Assembly: GCA_032622095.1 (NCBI GenBank)
Contig: CP136065.1
Coordinates: 40,243,503 to 40,307,502 of the forward strand
DNA from: Siphonodentalium dalli
Lineage: Eukaryota > Mollusca > Scaphopoda > Gadilida > Siphonodentaliidae
Reading direction: 5' to 3'
Length of the DNA stretch: 64,000 bases
The position numbers and the translations under genes were made by a program. The notes under the pieces are model-generated. The model was given only the letters and a program-made list of their open reading frames with translations, was not told the DNA's origin and did no database searches. Each line of letters opens with the position of its first letter. Within the stretch, counting starts at the first letter, position 1. Shown piece after piece: positions 1 to 11,769 of the stretch.

Positions 1-164
1 ACTCTGTAGCCACGACCCTGTATACCAGACGACGAATTGCCCACCAAGACAATGTACAGATATCTCCGTAATTGCAAAATAACATAGGCCGCCATACTTG
101 TGATCGATATGCCACTTATCACGTGGGTCTTAACTTTATGATTATCTTATGACACCTCACAGCA

Positions 165-300
165 GTCTTAAAGTTAAGACCAAAGTTAAGACCATCTTAA
201 GTTAAGACCTTGTTCGTGAAACGCACTTATGACTGAAGTTTGAACTTATGACCATCTTAAGTCCCAACTATGTCATAAGTTGCTTTCATGAAACAGGGCC
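165..300. repeat. TTAAG/GACC-rich repeat ending in GTTTCATGAAACAGGGCC
   Basis: Short direct copies of AAGTTAAGACC and of CTTATGAC lie between two related blocks, GTTCGTGAAAC and TTTCATGAAACAGGGCC. This looks like the end of a dispersed DNA transposon, but no partner end is visible in the window and it may start upstream of base 1. No coding frame is present. Confidence 0.3.
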
Positions 301-327
301 CAGGCCCCAGAACCACAGCTTTTAATC

Positions 328-379
328 AGATTAGTTAGAAATTAGCATGCTCAAGCAGGGTGCTGTTTCTAACTAATCT
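328..379. repeat. 14-bp-arm hairpin
   Basis: AGATTAGTTAGAAA at 328-341 is repeated inverted as TTTCTAACTAATCT at 366-379, with a 24-bp loop. It could be a tiny foldback remnant. The rest of 380-890 shows nothing I recognise. Confidence 0.5.
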
Positions 380-894
380 CAACATACATGTATGTGTCAT
401 TCTATTATACTTTTGACATAGCCAAACTTAGATATTTGGTGGACCTTGCATTGACTTGCACCAATCCCTCAAACAATGGGGTATATAATCAGTATAGGCC
501 TATTATATATAATGTATATAGCTTCTAATGCAACCGGAAAAATCAGGAGTTAACTGATTACTGATTTTGGCAACGAAAGCCCTCTATTGTCCGAGAAAGG
601 TGTATTTGCATAGACCTACCATGGATCAGGGACCTATGGGAAAGGTCCTAGTGATTTTGAGATATTGAGTGTCCTATCAAGATTTCAAACTGCACCCCAC
701 CCCTTGATAAGGATATGTGGTAACTGGAGCCTTTCTATTTATACATATATAATCAATCAATGAGATCATCGGGTATGTATTGGCGTAAAATCCTACATTG
801 CTTGCGGTTTCTGTTGTTATTTATGTAGTATGGACACCGGTATTAGTTCCCCATGGAACCGTTTAGTTGACGCACAGTGCAGCCAATGTGTTAA

Positions 895-1351
895 AGGTAC
901 TCAATCCGATCAGAGGCTCCTACATTACTATTTCTTTTTCTTTGGGTAAAACATATGTTATTCGAGTCGTGGAACCCACCCATCAAATCTCAGAGTGATT
1001 ATATATCGATGTTTGAAGTTTCTATTGTTTGTGGACCAGAACTTGTCCAGAACCACGTGCTCAAACGGACAAATTGCGGTTGTAAGATGGATAACTCTAA
1101 AATCATGTGGTTATTATTGTTAATAGTAACCACTTGATTTTCGTGTTATCCATCTTAAAACCGCAATTTGTCCGTTTGAGCACGTGGTTCTGGACAAGTT
1201 CTGGTCCACAAACAATAGAAACAGCAAACTTCAAACATCGATATCTAATCACTCTGAGCTTTGATTGGTGGGTTCCTCGACTCGAATCAAATATGTTTTA
1301 ACCCCAAAGCCAAAGAAATAATTTAGGAGAATCTGATCGGATTGAGTACCT
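895..1351. mobile_element. TTAA-flanked foldback MITE (family 1)
   Basis: The element is 457 bp between perfect TTAA copies at 891-894 and 1352-1355. Its ends are AGGTACTCAATCCGAT and the inverse. The arms run nearly the whole length (about 215 bp each) around a short loop near 1113-1130, so the single strand would fold into one long hairpin. It has no transposase and must be non-autonomous. TTAA duplication is typical of piggyBac-type transposases, although the AGGTAC terminus differs from the usual CCC start. A second full copy is at 60751-61229 and a partial one at 3725-3835. Short reading frames on both strands here are by-products of the palindrome. Confidence 0.85.
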
Positions 1352-1630
1352 TTAATAGCCCTCCTACGTATTACATACCTGTATTCATAACAAGCCATGT
1401 CCGTTTCTGTTCAGTCCTCTGGTAGCTGGTTACTCATCGACAGATGAGTTATAAAGCAATTTGATATGTAAGGTTTAAACTGCCTCACATGTATACAGTA
1501 TTCAGGTAAAGAAAGCATCAGCGAAGCCAATATCATTATGAATTATGAGATTTAGCTATTAACGATCGAAGATATGCAAAACTGCTGGAAACTGAAAGAG
1601 TTGACCAAATTCAGATCAGAAGACACAATT

Positions 1631-1886
1631 ATGCCAAAGAAAATAACATTTGTGGTTTGGGTTTCCCTACCACCCTATAAAAATGATTGTAGTATTAAAA
1701 TTTATAAAAAAAATAATCAAAAGTAGTTCTATGTCAATCTTGCAGAGTAAATACGCACACGGAAAGTCATAAGTATATGTCAAAATAAAAACATTTAATT
1801 AAAAAAATTAAATGTCAAGCCTGCCTATCGAACCTATTTTTTTTCGGCTTGTAACCCAAACCAGACATTTAATTTTCTTTGGCCTT
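1631..1886. mobile_element. Short inverted-repeat MITE
   Basis: GCCAAAGAAAATAACATT followed by TGGTTTGGGTT on the left is mirrored on the right (inverse of 1847-1887) with a few mismatches, giving arms of about 38 bp around an AT-rich 180-bp middle. No coding capacity is visible. The target duplication is unclear. A and T runs and a small AATTAAAAAAATTAA palindrome lie in the centre. Confidence 0.6.
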
Positions 1887-2092
1887 ATGTTAATTTTCTT
1901 CAAAAATATTTGAAAGGTCAACTGTAGTTTAACTTCAGATTGGTATATATAGAACTAATCAAGTTGTACTTTCTGCTAGTTTAATAACTCTTTGTTCAGT
2001 TCATGTGGTCAGCAAATAATGAATGGCCAACAAATAAGGGGCCTAGCTTTTAGTTATGAACTAGTATACTTGACAAAACTTGCATTATTTAA

Positions 2093-2351
2093 CCCTTTCT
2101 GCACTAAATACTCTTTCCCTAAAGAAATACTCAGATAATAAGTTCAACAAACGCCCATAGATCACTTGTTGAACATATTATCTAAACATTTCCAATGAAT
2201 AAATATGAATCACGTTGCTCTTATATTATATATTGTTCTGCCTGTTGTCTGCTTTTATTACCTGAACTGAACGCAGATCCAAATGAATAATAGGCCATTC
2301 CAATGTACAATGTGGTAATAGCATGGGAGAATCCATTTAGTGTAGAAAGGG
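2093..2351. mobile_element. piggyBac-like MITE (CCCTTTCTG ends)
   Basis: The ends are CCCTTTCTGCACTAAAT and the inverse ATTTAGTGTAGAAAGGG. The left target is TTAA (2089-2092) and the right is TTCA (2352-2355), one substitution away. A TTAA target with CCC/GGG termini is the piggyBac hallmark. Internally there is no coding frame. Related degenerate copies are at 24915-25165 and, as a right end only, at about 55375-55437. Confidence 0.7.
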
Positions 2352-2514
2352 TTCATACCACAATTCATGGAGGTAAATGGGAATATCTTTAAAGATGCCC
2401 TGTCCGATATGTACGCATTATACATAAAATAATTCGATTGGACTCATCAGACCATTAATAGATGGTTCTGATCACAGGCCCCTGGGGGAAATATTAACAT
2501 ATCAATATAGATTA

Positions 2515-2620
2515 TACCAGTGACAGCAGGGGGGTCATCCACTTTTTTCCATACAGTAGGCCGTGGTGGGTGGGTGGTTCAGCTGCGAAAAAGTGAGTGG
2601 TTTAAATTTTTCCCTCTTAC
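2515..2620. repeat. G-run / GTGGGTGGGTGG dispersed repeat
   Basis: A G-run is followed by TTTTTTCC and then CGTGGTGGGTGGGTGGTTC and AAAAAG. The same order recurs, on one or other strand, at 7855-7945, 10268-10360, 29040-29140 and, in part, 35935-35965. It is a dispersed non-coding repeat of unknown class. Confidence 0.4.
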
Positions 2621-3174
2621 AACATTTCTGCAATATAATTGCCTCAAATTGTTCAGCATCATTGTTAATGTGTGTATGACACTTAGGGCAGTGCTTAGGT
2701 GGTAGTTAGTGTGGATATGGCATGATGCTTCACAGAAATCCAGATTACGAACCAACTCTCAGGAATACGCCTTTAACATCCGATCACATTGTCATGTAGC
2801 AATGCTACTGGTTTCAGATGAAAATGAACAGTTATGTAGCACATGGATAAACTTTAGTGTAAATAAAATGAAAAAAGCTATTCATTTATAGCATTAATAT
2901 TTACTCATTATACCTGATCAGACCAGATGACCCACTCAACATTGTATCGGAACTCGGGCATGGGACTGTAGACTGCAACAATGCATATCACTGAGATACC
3001 AATCTTGAGATGGTGGGACCCAGATAAAATATTGGGCGATCATTCATAGAACTTGAATGTGTAGATATGGAGAAGGCTGTTAAGTGGAATAAACATAATC
3101 AGAATAGACGATTGAAAAGATGGGAGAGAAAATATATTATAACTTAATATATATGCAAGTCTAATATATGCAAA

Positions 3175-3365
3175 CTAATGTGCTGGTCATCAGCAAAATG
3201 ATAGAGGTCTGTAGAGGGCGATACTACCCAGCATGGCATCAACAAATTCAAGCTCTGACGACCTCATTCTATTTTGGTCTCGACCAACCATGTAGAACTA
3301 GCAACAGAATGAGGGTCACATATGGTGAATTTGATAATGCTATAGCCCACTATGCTGGATAGCAT
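3175..3365. repeat. Diverged relative of the GAGGTCCCCA foldback
   Basis: GACCTCATTCT and, 50 bp later, AGAATGAGGGTCACATATGG with TGAATTTGAT match the arms of the foldbacks at 62685-63105 and 63546-63655, but in swapped order. It is therefore a rearranged copy. The short open frames here are not convincing genes. Confidence 0.35.
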
Positions 3366-3724
3366 CACTAAACTCACCTCCTTGGAGCTTATTCTGCAGA
3401 CTGCGTATGACCGTCCTATTTTCAAGTTTCTATTTACACGTACATGTATGTGTCTGAATGCTTGACCTGGGTCAGGCCTTATCACAGTACCTAGCCCAAG
3501 AACTCAGCTCATGGAAGTGAAATTTAGTATAGTGATACATGGTGGATTTCAGCTGAATACCTGTATTGTTGGAGAGTTAATTGCCAGGTGGTGTTGCCCT
3601 GATAATGTTTCAAAAATCATAATTGACATAAATTCATGTGATACCATGGGACACATCTAACGTTATACTTGCTGTGATGAAAAGAAGGTACACTAATGCT
3701 TTTATACTTGTTTATATCTGATTA

Positions 3725-3835
3725 CTCTGAACATTGATGGATGGGTTCCTCGACTCAAATCAAATATTTTTTTTACCCTTGAAGCCAATGAAATAGTAAT
3801 TTGTGAGAGTTAATTCGGATTATGTATCTTACGAG
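3725..3835. mobile_element. Half copy of TTAA foldback family 1
   Basis: The stretch with GGGTTCCTCGACTC and AATCAAATATTTT, then AAGCCAATGAAATAGTAA and GTATCTTA, matches the right arm of 895-1351 and of 60751-61229. The left arm is missing. Confidence 0.65.
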
Positions 3836-4045
3836 TTTTTGTCAGGCTAGCGAAAATTCCAGTGATCGTCTCTCATAAAGAGCTTCTATGCTTCCATCCC
3901 AAAAAGGCAGTAGATAATAAAAAGCATGCTCATGTATGAGTTTTTGTGATTGTTTTTGACGTGTTACTTATGGATGATTATGCGGATTTTCGCAATCATT
4001 ATATGAATGATGTTGAATTCAAGCCTTTTTCATTTGCACTGTATG

Positions 4046-4422
4046 TAGGGCTGCAACGATGCATTGCAATTTCAACGCATCACGATTCTTTCCTCACGAT
4101 GCAATGTATCACATCGATACTTTCACCACCCAAATATCATGATATGGTACATAACAACTAAATATTTGTTTACGTTTCCCCAATATTAAACTTCCACGAT
4201 TACATACCAGTTCATTAATTAGAGATATATCACATTTAATTACCATAATAAGAGAAATCAAGCTGAAGTTTCCATACAGGCTTCTGACAGCCTAATTCCT
4301 GCAGCAAAGGTAGAATTAGTTCATAGTGGAGATTGGCAATTTTGCATCGTGATGCGCATTTATCGAAACACAAACATAACGATGCTCCTCGAATCGTTAA
4401 GTTCTGCATCGTTGCAGCCCTA
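4046..4422. mobile_element. hAT-like non-autonomous element
   Basis: The 377-bp element starts TAGGGCTGCAACGATGCA and ends with the inverse TGCATCGTTGCAGCCCTA. It is flanked by 8-bp target copies ACTGTATG (4038-4045) and ACTGTAAG (4423-4430), seven of eight identical. An 8-bp duplication and an (A/G)GGGCTGCAACGA-type end fit hAT-family MITEs known from many animal genomes. There is no transposase frame. Confidence 0.85.
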
Positions 4423-4760
4423 ACTGTAAGCTGAAAATTGGCACAAGAAATTTTGTTAAATTTGGTATCAAATCGAACCAGACATCTTCAATCAGATATA
4501 TAAATCAACGATTTTTTTAAATCAATCATAAAATCTGATAATCATGAGAGTTCTAAAACTGCATAACTTGACCCCAGCAACCATTAGTTTAACAAAGTAC
4601 AAACCTGTTACAAAGATGATAAAGAGGAATATTTTGAAGAAGTCTAGTAGTGCACAGGACTCAGCTTTTGTAGATTTCACCCGCCCATTAAGGGAGTAAT
4701 AGGAAGGAGGCACATATGTTAAGGAAAAGAAGATAACAAATAAAATATTTTAATATAATG

Positions 4761-5908
4761 CTAACAAGAAAAAAAATTGGCCGTGTAAACTCCAGACAAG
4801 ATGGCGTCCATCATGGCCGCCGTTTTTCAGACCAGACCCTAAGTCAGTTTTATGCAAATTATAGCGGGAAACTCTAGTGAAATGTATACAAATGTATATA
4901 TTTTCGTGAAGCTAAGACATAATGACACTTTTTGGGCTAAAATTGAAACTCACCATCCAAGATGGCAACCAAAATGGCCGCCGGAAGTTGAAAATATGAC
5001 GTTTTTTTTACAAATATCTTCTAGATCAGTTCATGCTATGGAACTGGTTGAGTAATATGACTTTATTTGGTATTTTATATATTAACTGATCATTGGAGCA
5101 ATCAAATATGCAATTATTGGGGTCCTAGCCCCTTCCGATCCCTCAAAAATTCGATTTTACAGAACGCGGTATAAAATTTCACAAAAAATTACAATTGTGA
5201 TTCTAGTCATATTTCAACAAGAAATGAACAGAACTTTGCAATGTAAGTGAGGCATATCATTACCTATGAATATTCCAACTCACTGGAAACAAAATTCTTA
5301 CTTTGGCTCAAAATGGCTGCCAAAATGGCCGCCAAAATATGGTAAATGGTAAGTATTGCCCCAGGGTGTCCTGCAATAGCTTACAAGTTGTGGTTGATGT
5401 ATAACATTGGCTACTCTGTATTTTATACGTTGAATACTAACATGTCTGATGCACCAGGGATCATTGTTACTATTTTCATCACTGACATCTCCAGAAATAT
5501 TGGATTTTTCTCTCACAAACTTGACATAAATATCGGCAAAAATTCACTTTTCAGGGTTGGACCATTTTTTCAAGTAAAATGCAACTATCTTTGGTATCAA
5601 AGGTGTTTATTGTTTTGGTCTATCTTAAATGTGTCATACTACGGTGTTTATAGATTAAATTGCTCAAGATGGCTTCCAAAATGGCAACCAAATTTGTAAA
5701 AAGTTAAAAGTTAACATATCCCGAACATTATTCTCTGCATTATCCGAAAAAGGTAGGAAATTGCGACTCACTTGGTTATTGTACGTGTTAGTTAATTAAC
5801 TGACAGCTACGTTATATTATGTTTGTCCCAGTTTTGCGGAGAACCACTTTTATGATTCTGGCCATATTATTGTAAGGAAATGGGCAGAACTTTGAGACGG
5901 AACTGAGA
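4761..5908 (+). repeat. Left arm of the giant foldback
   Basis: This 1.15-kb arm matches the inverse of 11770-12879, from TAACAAGAAAAAAAA through GGCAGAACTTTGAGAC and the final GGAACTGAGATG. It contains an open frame at 5346-5699 (117 codons) whose first ~85 residues correspond to a frame at 12133-12420 on the other strand. Differences between the two copies often change amino acids, so I do not call a gene. Confidence 0.8.
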
Positions 5909-5999
5909 TGAACCATGACATGTGGGTATTCTGGCCCATTATGGTAAAAATTTATCAACTGGATACAGGGTGGAAGCCAAGATGGCAGCCAGGGAGTTA

Positions 6000-6560
6000 C
6001 TCTATGATCATAGATGAGGATAATAGGTATACATGGAGTTATTGTATGGTCATGAATAATGTGTGGGTATATAGGGAGTGCCTTGTTTGTAACGGTGGTG
6101 GTATATTTATATATGTTGTGGATGTGTTATCATTGGTGGTGTATGGGGAGTAGATGTATGATCATGTATGGCTTGTATGAGTATGGCAAGTATGGAACTT
6201 ATGAGTGGTCGTATGTGTGGGTATTGGTATATCTGGAAGTGCTCACCATTGGTGATGTGCATATGTATACCTGGATTGACTCTATGGTCATGGGTATGGC
6301 GAATACGTATACATGCACTGGCTGTATGGTCCATGGCGAGGTGAATATGTATACAACGAGTGACTGTATGGTCGTGAATGTAGTGAATATGTATACATAG
6401 AGTGACTGTGTGATCATGTGTCGGGTGTAGGTGTATACCCGGTGTTCATTCATGGTGACTCGTGGCTGTATGTATATTGTCATTTGTGTGGTCTTTATGT
6501 ACACATGGAGTGACTGGGGTAATGGGTGGGTTGTACATGTGTACCTTGGGTGGCTATCGC
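6000..6560 (+). repeat. ~42-bp minisatellite, left orientation
   Basis: Units of the form GTATACATGGAGTGACTGTA, then TGGTCATG and a GGTGAATAT-like spacer. GTATAC recurs at 6265, 6307, 6349 and 6391, a 42-bp period. About 13 diverged copies. Overlapping open frames on both strands only reflect the period being a multiple of three. Confidence 0.85.
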
Positions 6561-6640
6561 TTTCCACAATAACTCAGGGCTGTGTTAATCAATAGAGAGG
6601 TCATGTTAGAGAGTCATATCGCGGAAAGCGATAGCCATCC
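6548..6640. repeat. Centre of the giant palindrome
   Basis: GGTGGCTATCGCTTTCC at about 6549-6565 and GGAAAGCGATAGCCATCC at about 6623-6640 are inverted copies with a loop of ~57 bp. This is the point where the minisatellite changes orientation. Confidence 0.8.
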
Positions 6641-7340
6641 ATTACCACACAGTCATTACATATATACATAAACACCACTGACATAACAATATAGTGACCC
6701 ATTGTATATATGTACACCTGACCAAAGATGATCATACAACCACACGCCACAATGCAGGCACACCGGGTATACTCCTAAACATGACCCATACCCATATAAT
6801 CACTCCTTGTATACCCATTCATCTCACCATTGGCCATAAGGTCATCCCCTGTATACCTATTCTCCAAACGCATGGTCAAATAGACAATCAATATATACAT
6901 CAACACCACAACAATGACCATAAAGTCACTCCGGTATACATATGCACCTCACCAATTGTCATATATCCACTCGCTTCATACACATACCCTCACCCATGTC
7001 ACCTGGTATACTCCTTCACCTGACCTGTGGCCATATAGCCACCCCGTGTGTACCTAATCAAAACATGCATACATGATCATGGTCAATCCCTACATCATAC
7101 ATATTCCCCTCAACATTGGCCATGTCACTCCCTGTATCCCTATTTGTCACACCATAGCCGAATAGCCACTCAATATATACTAATACAACATGTCAGTATA
7201 GTCACTCCATGTATGCATATGCACCTCATCCATGGCCATATAGCCACTCTCTATTTACACATGTCCCTCGCTCAAGACAATAAAGCAACACATGTGTATA
7301 CTGGTATAACCTACACATGACCATATCGCCACGAGTCACC
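6641..7340 (-). repeat. ~42-bp minisatellite, right orientation, part 1
   Basis: About 17 copies of the inverse unit (GTCACTCCCTGTATACCTAT, then CACCTCACCATTGACCATA). The array is cut at about 7345 by an inserted inverted-repeat element and resumes at 10615. Confidence 0.85.
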
Positions 7341-7854
7341 AAAGAGAAACACCTGGGGTGCTATTCACCAAGCGAGACTATTTTATAAACCAGGTAGTTT
7401 ATATGGTAGCGGCTGAACGCAAAGGTATCTTTGCTTAAGCGCAAACGACATACGCTGTCGATGGTGTGATTGATCCAATCTATCAGATTTGTCACCTGTC
7501 AATTGACGCCGTCTTACGACTAATTCATGAACACTCACCGGCCACAATCGGCATGTATAGCGGTATAATTTTTGGGTATAATTGTGTGGAGACTCATGCT
7601 TGTGTTTATACATCTGCAGACTGATTTTCAATGATATTAATGAGGTTTTTTAATTAGCGCAGTGTGAAAATGAAGAGTCAAGAAGATAACGTCTCAGAAG
7701 AATTTTTTTTGTGTTTTGGTTCTGTTTGGATATTTCCCTGCTATTTCCAAAGAAATCATTTTTCCGGCGCTGGTGAATGGTGCCGGTTTCTTTGTTCTTT
7801 AATATTTTGATTCTTCTCTCCACAATGCCCAAAAAAGTGTTACCACTCGTCGGC

Positions 7855-7945
7855 AGTGGGGGGGGGGGGGGGGGTCTGGAAAACAATTGCACATATAGGG
7901 CCCAAAAAGTTTTCCGACCACGAGGGACCCACCACCCCATTTGTG
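7855..7945. repeat. G17 run with CACATATAGGGCC block
   Basis: A run of about 17 G is followed by TCTGGAAAACAATTGC and ACATATAGGGCC and then GGGACCCACCACCCC. The inverse of this block lies at 10268-10360, so it forms internal arms of the surrounding element as well as a copy of the dispersed GTGGGTGG repeat. Confidence 0.6.
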
Positions 7946-8399
7946 CTAATTTGTTCCTCCAAATGTTAGGGACCCATCCCCTTTGTCATGTTTTTATCAA
8001 AATTTCAGAGTTTTTTAGCCGTTCTTCAATAACTGTGTTAACTGCCTTTCAATCCCATTCCACTATCCTTTTTTGGTGCAAAGTGTGTAAAATTAAGACA
8101 CAAGCAATAACATCCTTAATCGGTAAAGCACAGGTCAGAAAAACGAAAAATAAGCTGTATTTCCAGGTGTTTCCAGTATCTAACAACAATAATAAAGCAT
8201 TGTGTAGGTGCACTGTATGTCACAAATTGCCCTAGACCGCATTATAGCCTTAATATATCGAGCGTGTTTAGTCTGACAGAGAACACTGGCCAGTGTAAAT
8301 AGTGGTAAACATGTCAGGGGTTCTACAATTAGTTGTGCATTATCAAAGAACTCTTTAGTCTTATCCACCGGGGTGAGGAGGGGAATTGGTTTGGTTAGG

Positions 8400-8870
8400 T
8401 ATACACATAGATATATGGTTATTATACCCCCGATATTAGTCGGCGGGTATATAGTTGACGTCTCGAGCCGTCCGTGCGTCCGTCCGTACAAACATTTTGC
8501 ATCATAACTCAAGAGTCGCTTGTCATATTTTGATGCTCAATGGCATGTGACGGACCAGAAATGGGGAACAAATATGCATAATATCACGAATTGTGTGTAC
8601 CAATGCCTACCAGAGTTATCCATGGGCCCTGTTTATGAAATTCAATCCGTACAAATTAAAGTTTTTGCCATATAAGTTGAAGTGTCGGTTGTCGAATTTT
8701 GAAGTGGTTTGGTATGGTGATAGACCTGAATGATACGGGAAGGATGTATGCAGATATTACTGCATATCACAGGTTTTGCCTGTCGATGCATACCAGAGCT
8801 ACAAACTTGGTTCCATCCGTAAACACATTTTGCATTATTATAATTCAACCATTTGTATGTATATTTGTGC
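8400..8870. repeat. CCGTCCGT-type SINE-like dispersed repeat
   Basis: The order TATTATACCCCCGATATT, then GGCGGGTATATAG, then a CCGTCCGTGCGTCCGTCCGT tract, then TTTTGCATCATAACTCAAGA is the layout of repeats found widely in molluscan and other lophotrochozoan genomes. A related stretch follows to 8870. I see no polymerase III boxes that I would defend. Confidence 0.45.
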
Positions 8871-9053
8871 ACTAGAGTCTGCAGTAAAGTCTCAGTCAGA
8901 TTTTATTCTTGATTTTAGTTTGAACTTTGAAGACATTGAAGAATGTCATTTCTCAAAGCATCTGAATGCATCACATTATTTCAGTTCATCTATTTGTAAG
9001 CGATAACAGTATACAACTAGTATTGTAGTTTAGTCTTGTTGAGCAGTATTTAA

Positions 9054-9696
9054 AGGGGTACTGTACACAGAGATAGGCGATTTTTTTATTTACTCCCATT
9101 GAAATAACTTTCAAGTTAGATTGTGTTCGTGTTATATGAGTTTCGTATAAACCTAATTTAGCGAAGAAAATATTGATCTTGAAAACAAAAATATTACGAT
9201 TTCAAACTACGCGCCATGGTTTGACCTTCACCGGAGAAGACGCAGGTCGCAGGAAGAACCGGAAGTGTATTGCTCACAGTTTGGATTGATGCCTTCAATC
9301 TCTTCCATCGAACAATCTCACTCCCTATAAAAATACTTGACGCTTTATCACTCTTGTTTCTTTCTCCTTTTTCCGAATCGGTTATAACGGGCCTTCCTTT
9401 CGCAGGTAACATGTTTTGTTTGCAACTCAATAATGTTCGCGAACGGCCGTCGATAAAAGACACGCAACAGATGCGATTTCAAGAACGGTAACTCGTAATG
9501 GCATAATTCTCCATTTTATGACTCCAGCCATAAATTGTTTTATATTAAATAATTCAATGTTACTTTTACGATAGCCTGTTAACCGGAACTTTTTCAGTAG
9601 ACATCGTCGACTCGAATTAGTTATTTTATAATATAATATTCATATTAGATCGCTATTGTCACCGGGAATTTATTGAAATTGGGGTACAGTACCCCT
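9054..9696. mobile_element. TTAA-flanked MITE (AGGGGTACTGTAC ends)
   Basis: The ends AGGGGTACTGTAC and GTACAGTACCCCT are inverted copies, bounded by TTAA at 9050-9053 and 9697-9700. Length 643 bp with short terminal repeats and no credible transposase. The open frames near 9194-9491 lie inside it on both strands and I do not call them. It is nested in the element at 7350-10614 and is a different TTAA family from 895-1351. Confidence 0.8.
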
Positions 9697-10267
9697 TTAA
9701 GCTTCAAGATGAAGTTCGTAAATTCAAGGAGAATAGCGTCACCTTCAGTTGGGATTGTCTGAACAATAAACAGTAACGGTCATTCATTATAACCAATTCA
9801 GTTTTATTTGGATAAGTGCTGCAAATTAACATTACTTGCAATCATTCAAGATGAGAAATAACCAGAAGGAATGAATTTGATTGCATGCCAGAACAAGACA
9901 GTATTTCAGACATTAGAAATTTATGAGATACCCTTTTCAATTTCATGTTATGCAACAATCGGGTCAATGATATCTAGTCATCATTGAGTATTCACCATGT
10001 AGTATTTGTGATACAGCTTTTTGTATTTTATTACTTTTATTCGGGTAATACAACTGGGTAATACATATTTTTTTTACTAAATTACGGTTTTCCACTGAGA
10101 AGTGGGATGGGACCCTGTGAAATCCAGAATGTTGCTAAATCTGAGGCTAAATAGTCACTATAGCTGTCTATATAGCCATATGCCAACAAACATGATACTA
10201 ACATGCTTACAAACAACATTACATGGTCAGTAGTTGTAAATTGTTTGAAAAAAAAACATTTTGCAGA

Positions 10268-10360
10268 AAAAAAGTACAGGCACATTGTTTCGGCCTCTGG
10301 ACCAACCACCCACCCCGGCCCTATATGCGGATTTTTTTGTAGACCCCCCCCCCCCCCCAT
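10268..10360. repeat. C14 run, inverse partner of the 7855-7945 block
   Basis: GGCCTCTGGACCAACCACCC then GGCCCTATATGCGGATTTTT and a C14 run. It is inverted relative to 7855-7945 and is also a member of the dispersed G-run/GTGGGTGG repeat. Confidence 0.6.
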
Positions 10361-10614
10361 GTCGTCGGTGGTATATTTTGACCCACGTCATTTTCCTCGG
10401 TTGCTCATTTTTGAAATGTGTACAAACGTTACACGCAGCATGTTTATGTGACCGGTGGTCAATCTATGATTGACGCCAATCACCTTGATTGGATAATCCT
10501 ATATGGCGCGGCGATGTCTTCCCATCGATATGTCCACCGATAGCTTCGCATTGAGCGTCGCCTCGTAAAACTACCTGGACTATATTATAAACCCAGCCGG
10601 TGAATAGCACCCCT

Positions 10615-11765
10615 GGTATATTCATACGCCTGACACATGACCATTTAGTCACCCCCTGTATAGGTGTTCATTACATTTATGATCATACAGTTACTACTTG
10701 TATACCTACATGTACTCATCTCACCTACATGTACTCATGTTCAACTTGTTTTTGCTAGTCATGTTACTTTGCCATTGCTAATTATTTTATTTTTCAGTGT
10801 AATAACATATGGGAGAGGGGGGGTACCCATTAGTGAGTCAGCACTTGTCCTCCAATCCCATTGTCTGTATATACAATGTTTGTGTCATATATAATATGTT
10901 ACATAAATTAGACAAATAAATATATTTAAACTAAACTCATCTCACCATTAACCATACAGTCACTACCTGTATACATATTCGACACAAATAGTCATATAAC
11001 CATGCAATATACATATGCAGCCCACCCTAGACCATAGATTCACTCCAGGTATACATGAAAACCTCACTAATGGCCATTCAGCCCTTCCAGATATAAAAAA
11101 CCCACACACACGACCACTCAAACAATCCATACTTGCATATACACCTCACACATGACAATTCAGCAATTCACTGTATAATCATACACACCATCCATGATAA
11201 TACAGCTAAGCCCTATACACCACCAGTGATAATACATCCACGAGATAAATAAATATACATCCCATCCGTTACCACAAGGACACTCCCTATATACCCACAC
11301 GCTCGATAATGTCCACTCAGTTTACTCCAGGTATTCATATTCAATCATGATCGTACAGTCACTCCATATATACCTATACACATTACCCGTAACCATAAAA
11401 TCACTCCCTATTTATCCACACACCCATCCATGATAATACAGACACCACATGTACATCCCACCATGACCGTACAGTCACTCCATATATACATAATCAATAC
11501 ATAGATGACCATGTAGCTATATCCATATACCACACCAATGAACATACAGGCACATCGGGTGCACCCGTACTGTATATACACAATCATACACCATACAGTC
11601 ACTACATGCATACCGATTCACCTCACACCTGACCATGACCTCTCCCTGTATACCTAGATGCATCTTACCATGGACAACCCACTCATAACCATATAGTCAC
11701 GCATTGTATACCTACTCACATCAGTCATGACATACAATAACTCCCTGTATACCTATTCACCTCAC
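10615..11765 (-). repeat. ~42-bp minisatellite, right orientation, part 2
   Basis: The array continues after the inserted element, with about 22-27 diverged copies of CAGTCACTCC..TGTATACC..ATTCACCTCAC. A non-repeat stretch of about 190 bp interrupts it at roughly 10745-10935 (TTTTATTTTTCAGTG, GGGAGAGGGGGGGTACC, AATAAATATATTTAAAC). It ends where the right arm of the giant foldback begins. Confidence 0.8.
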
Positions 11766-11769
11766 ATCT

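Larger units (their letters stand above)
7350..10614. mobile_element. Inverted-repeat element inside the minisatellite
   Basis: The ends CTGGGGTGCTATTCACC (left) and GGTGAATAGCACCCCTG (right) are inverted copies. Weaker homology continues inward (TTATAA...CCAGGTAGTTT and the G-run blocks). Minisatellite resumes directly outside the right end, so this is a later insertion. The right end in inverted reading starts CAGGGGTGC, as in many hAT elements, but I could not find an 8-bp target duplication. About 3.27 kb, no transposase frame, and itself invaded by a TTAA MITE. Confidence 0.6.

Noticed and set aside
955-1301. Paired frames of about 60 residues at 955-1137 and 1107-1301
   Set aside because: They mirror each other because the element is a palindrome; no transposase motif.
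5380-5400. Possible splice donor (ATGGTAAGT) and exon in the foldback arm
   Set aside because: The actual ATGGTAAGT is at about 5345-5353 in a repeat arm; no acceptor, no exon homology and no poly-A signal in a useful place.
6107-7320. Several 75-120 residue frames over the 42-bp minisatellite
   Set aside because: 42 is a multiple of three, so frames stay open through the array; sequences are low-complexity and equivalent on both strands.
7350-10614. Firm assignment of the inserted element to hAT
   Set aside because: The right end reads CAGGGGTGC, but the left end reads CTGGGGTGC and no matching 8-bp target duplication is visible.
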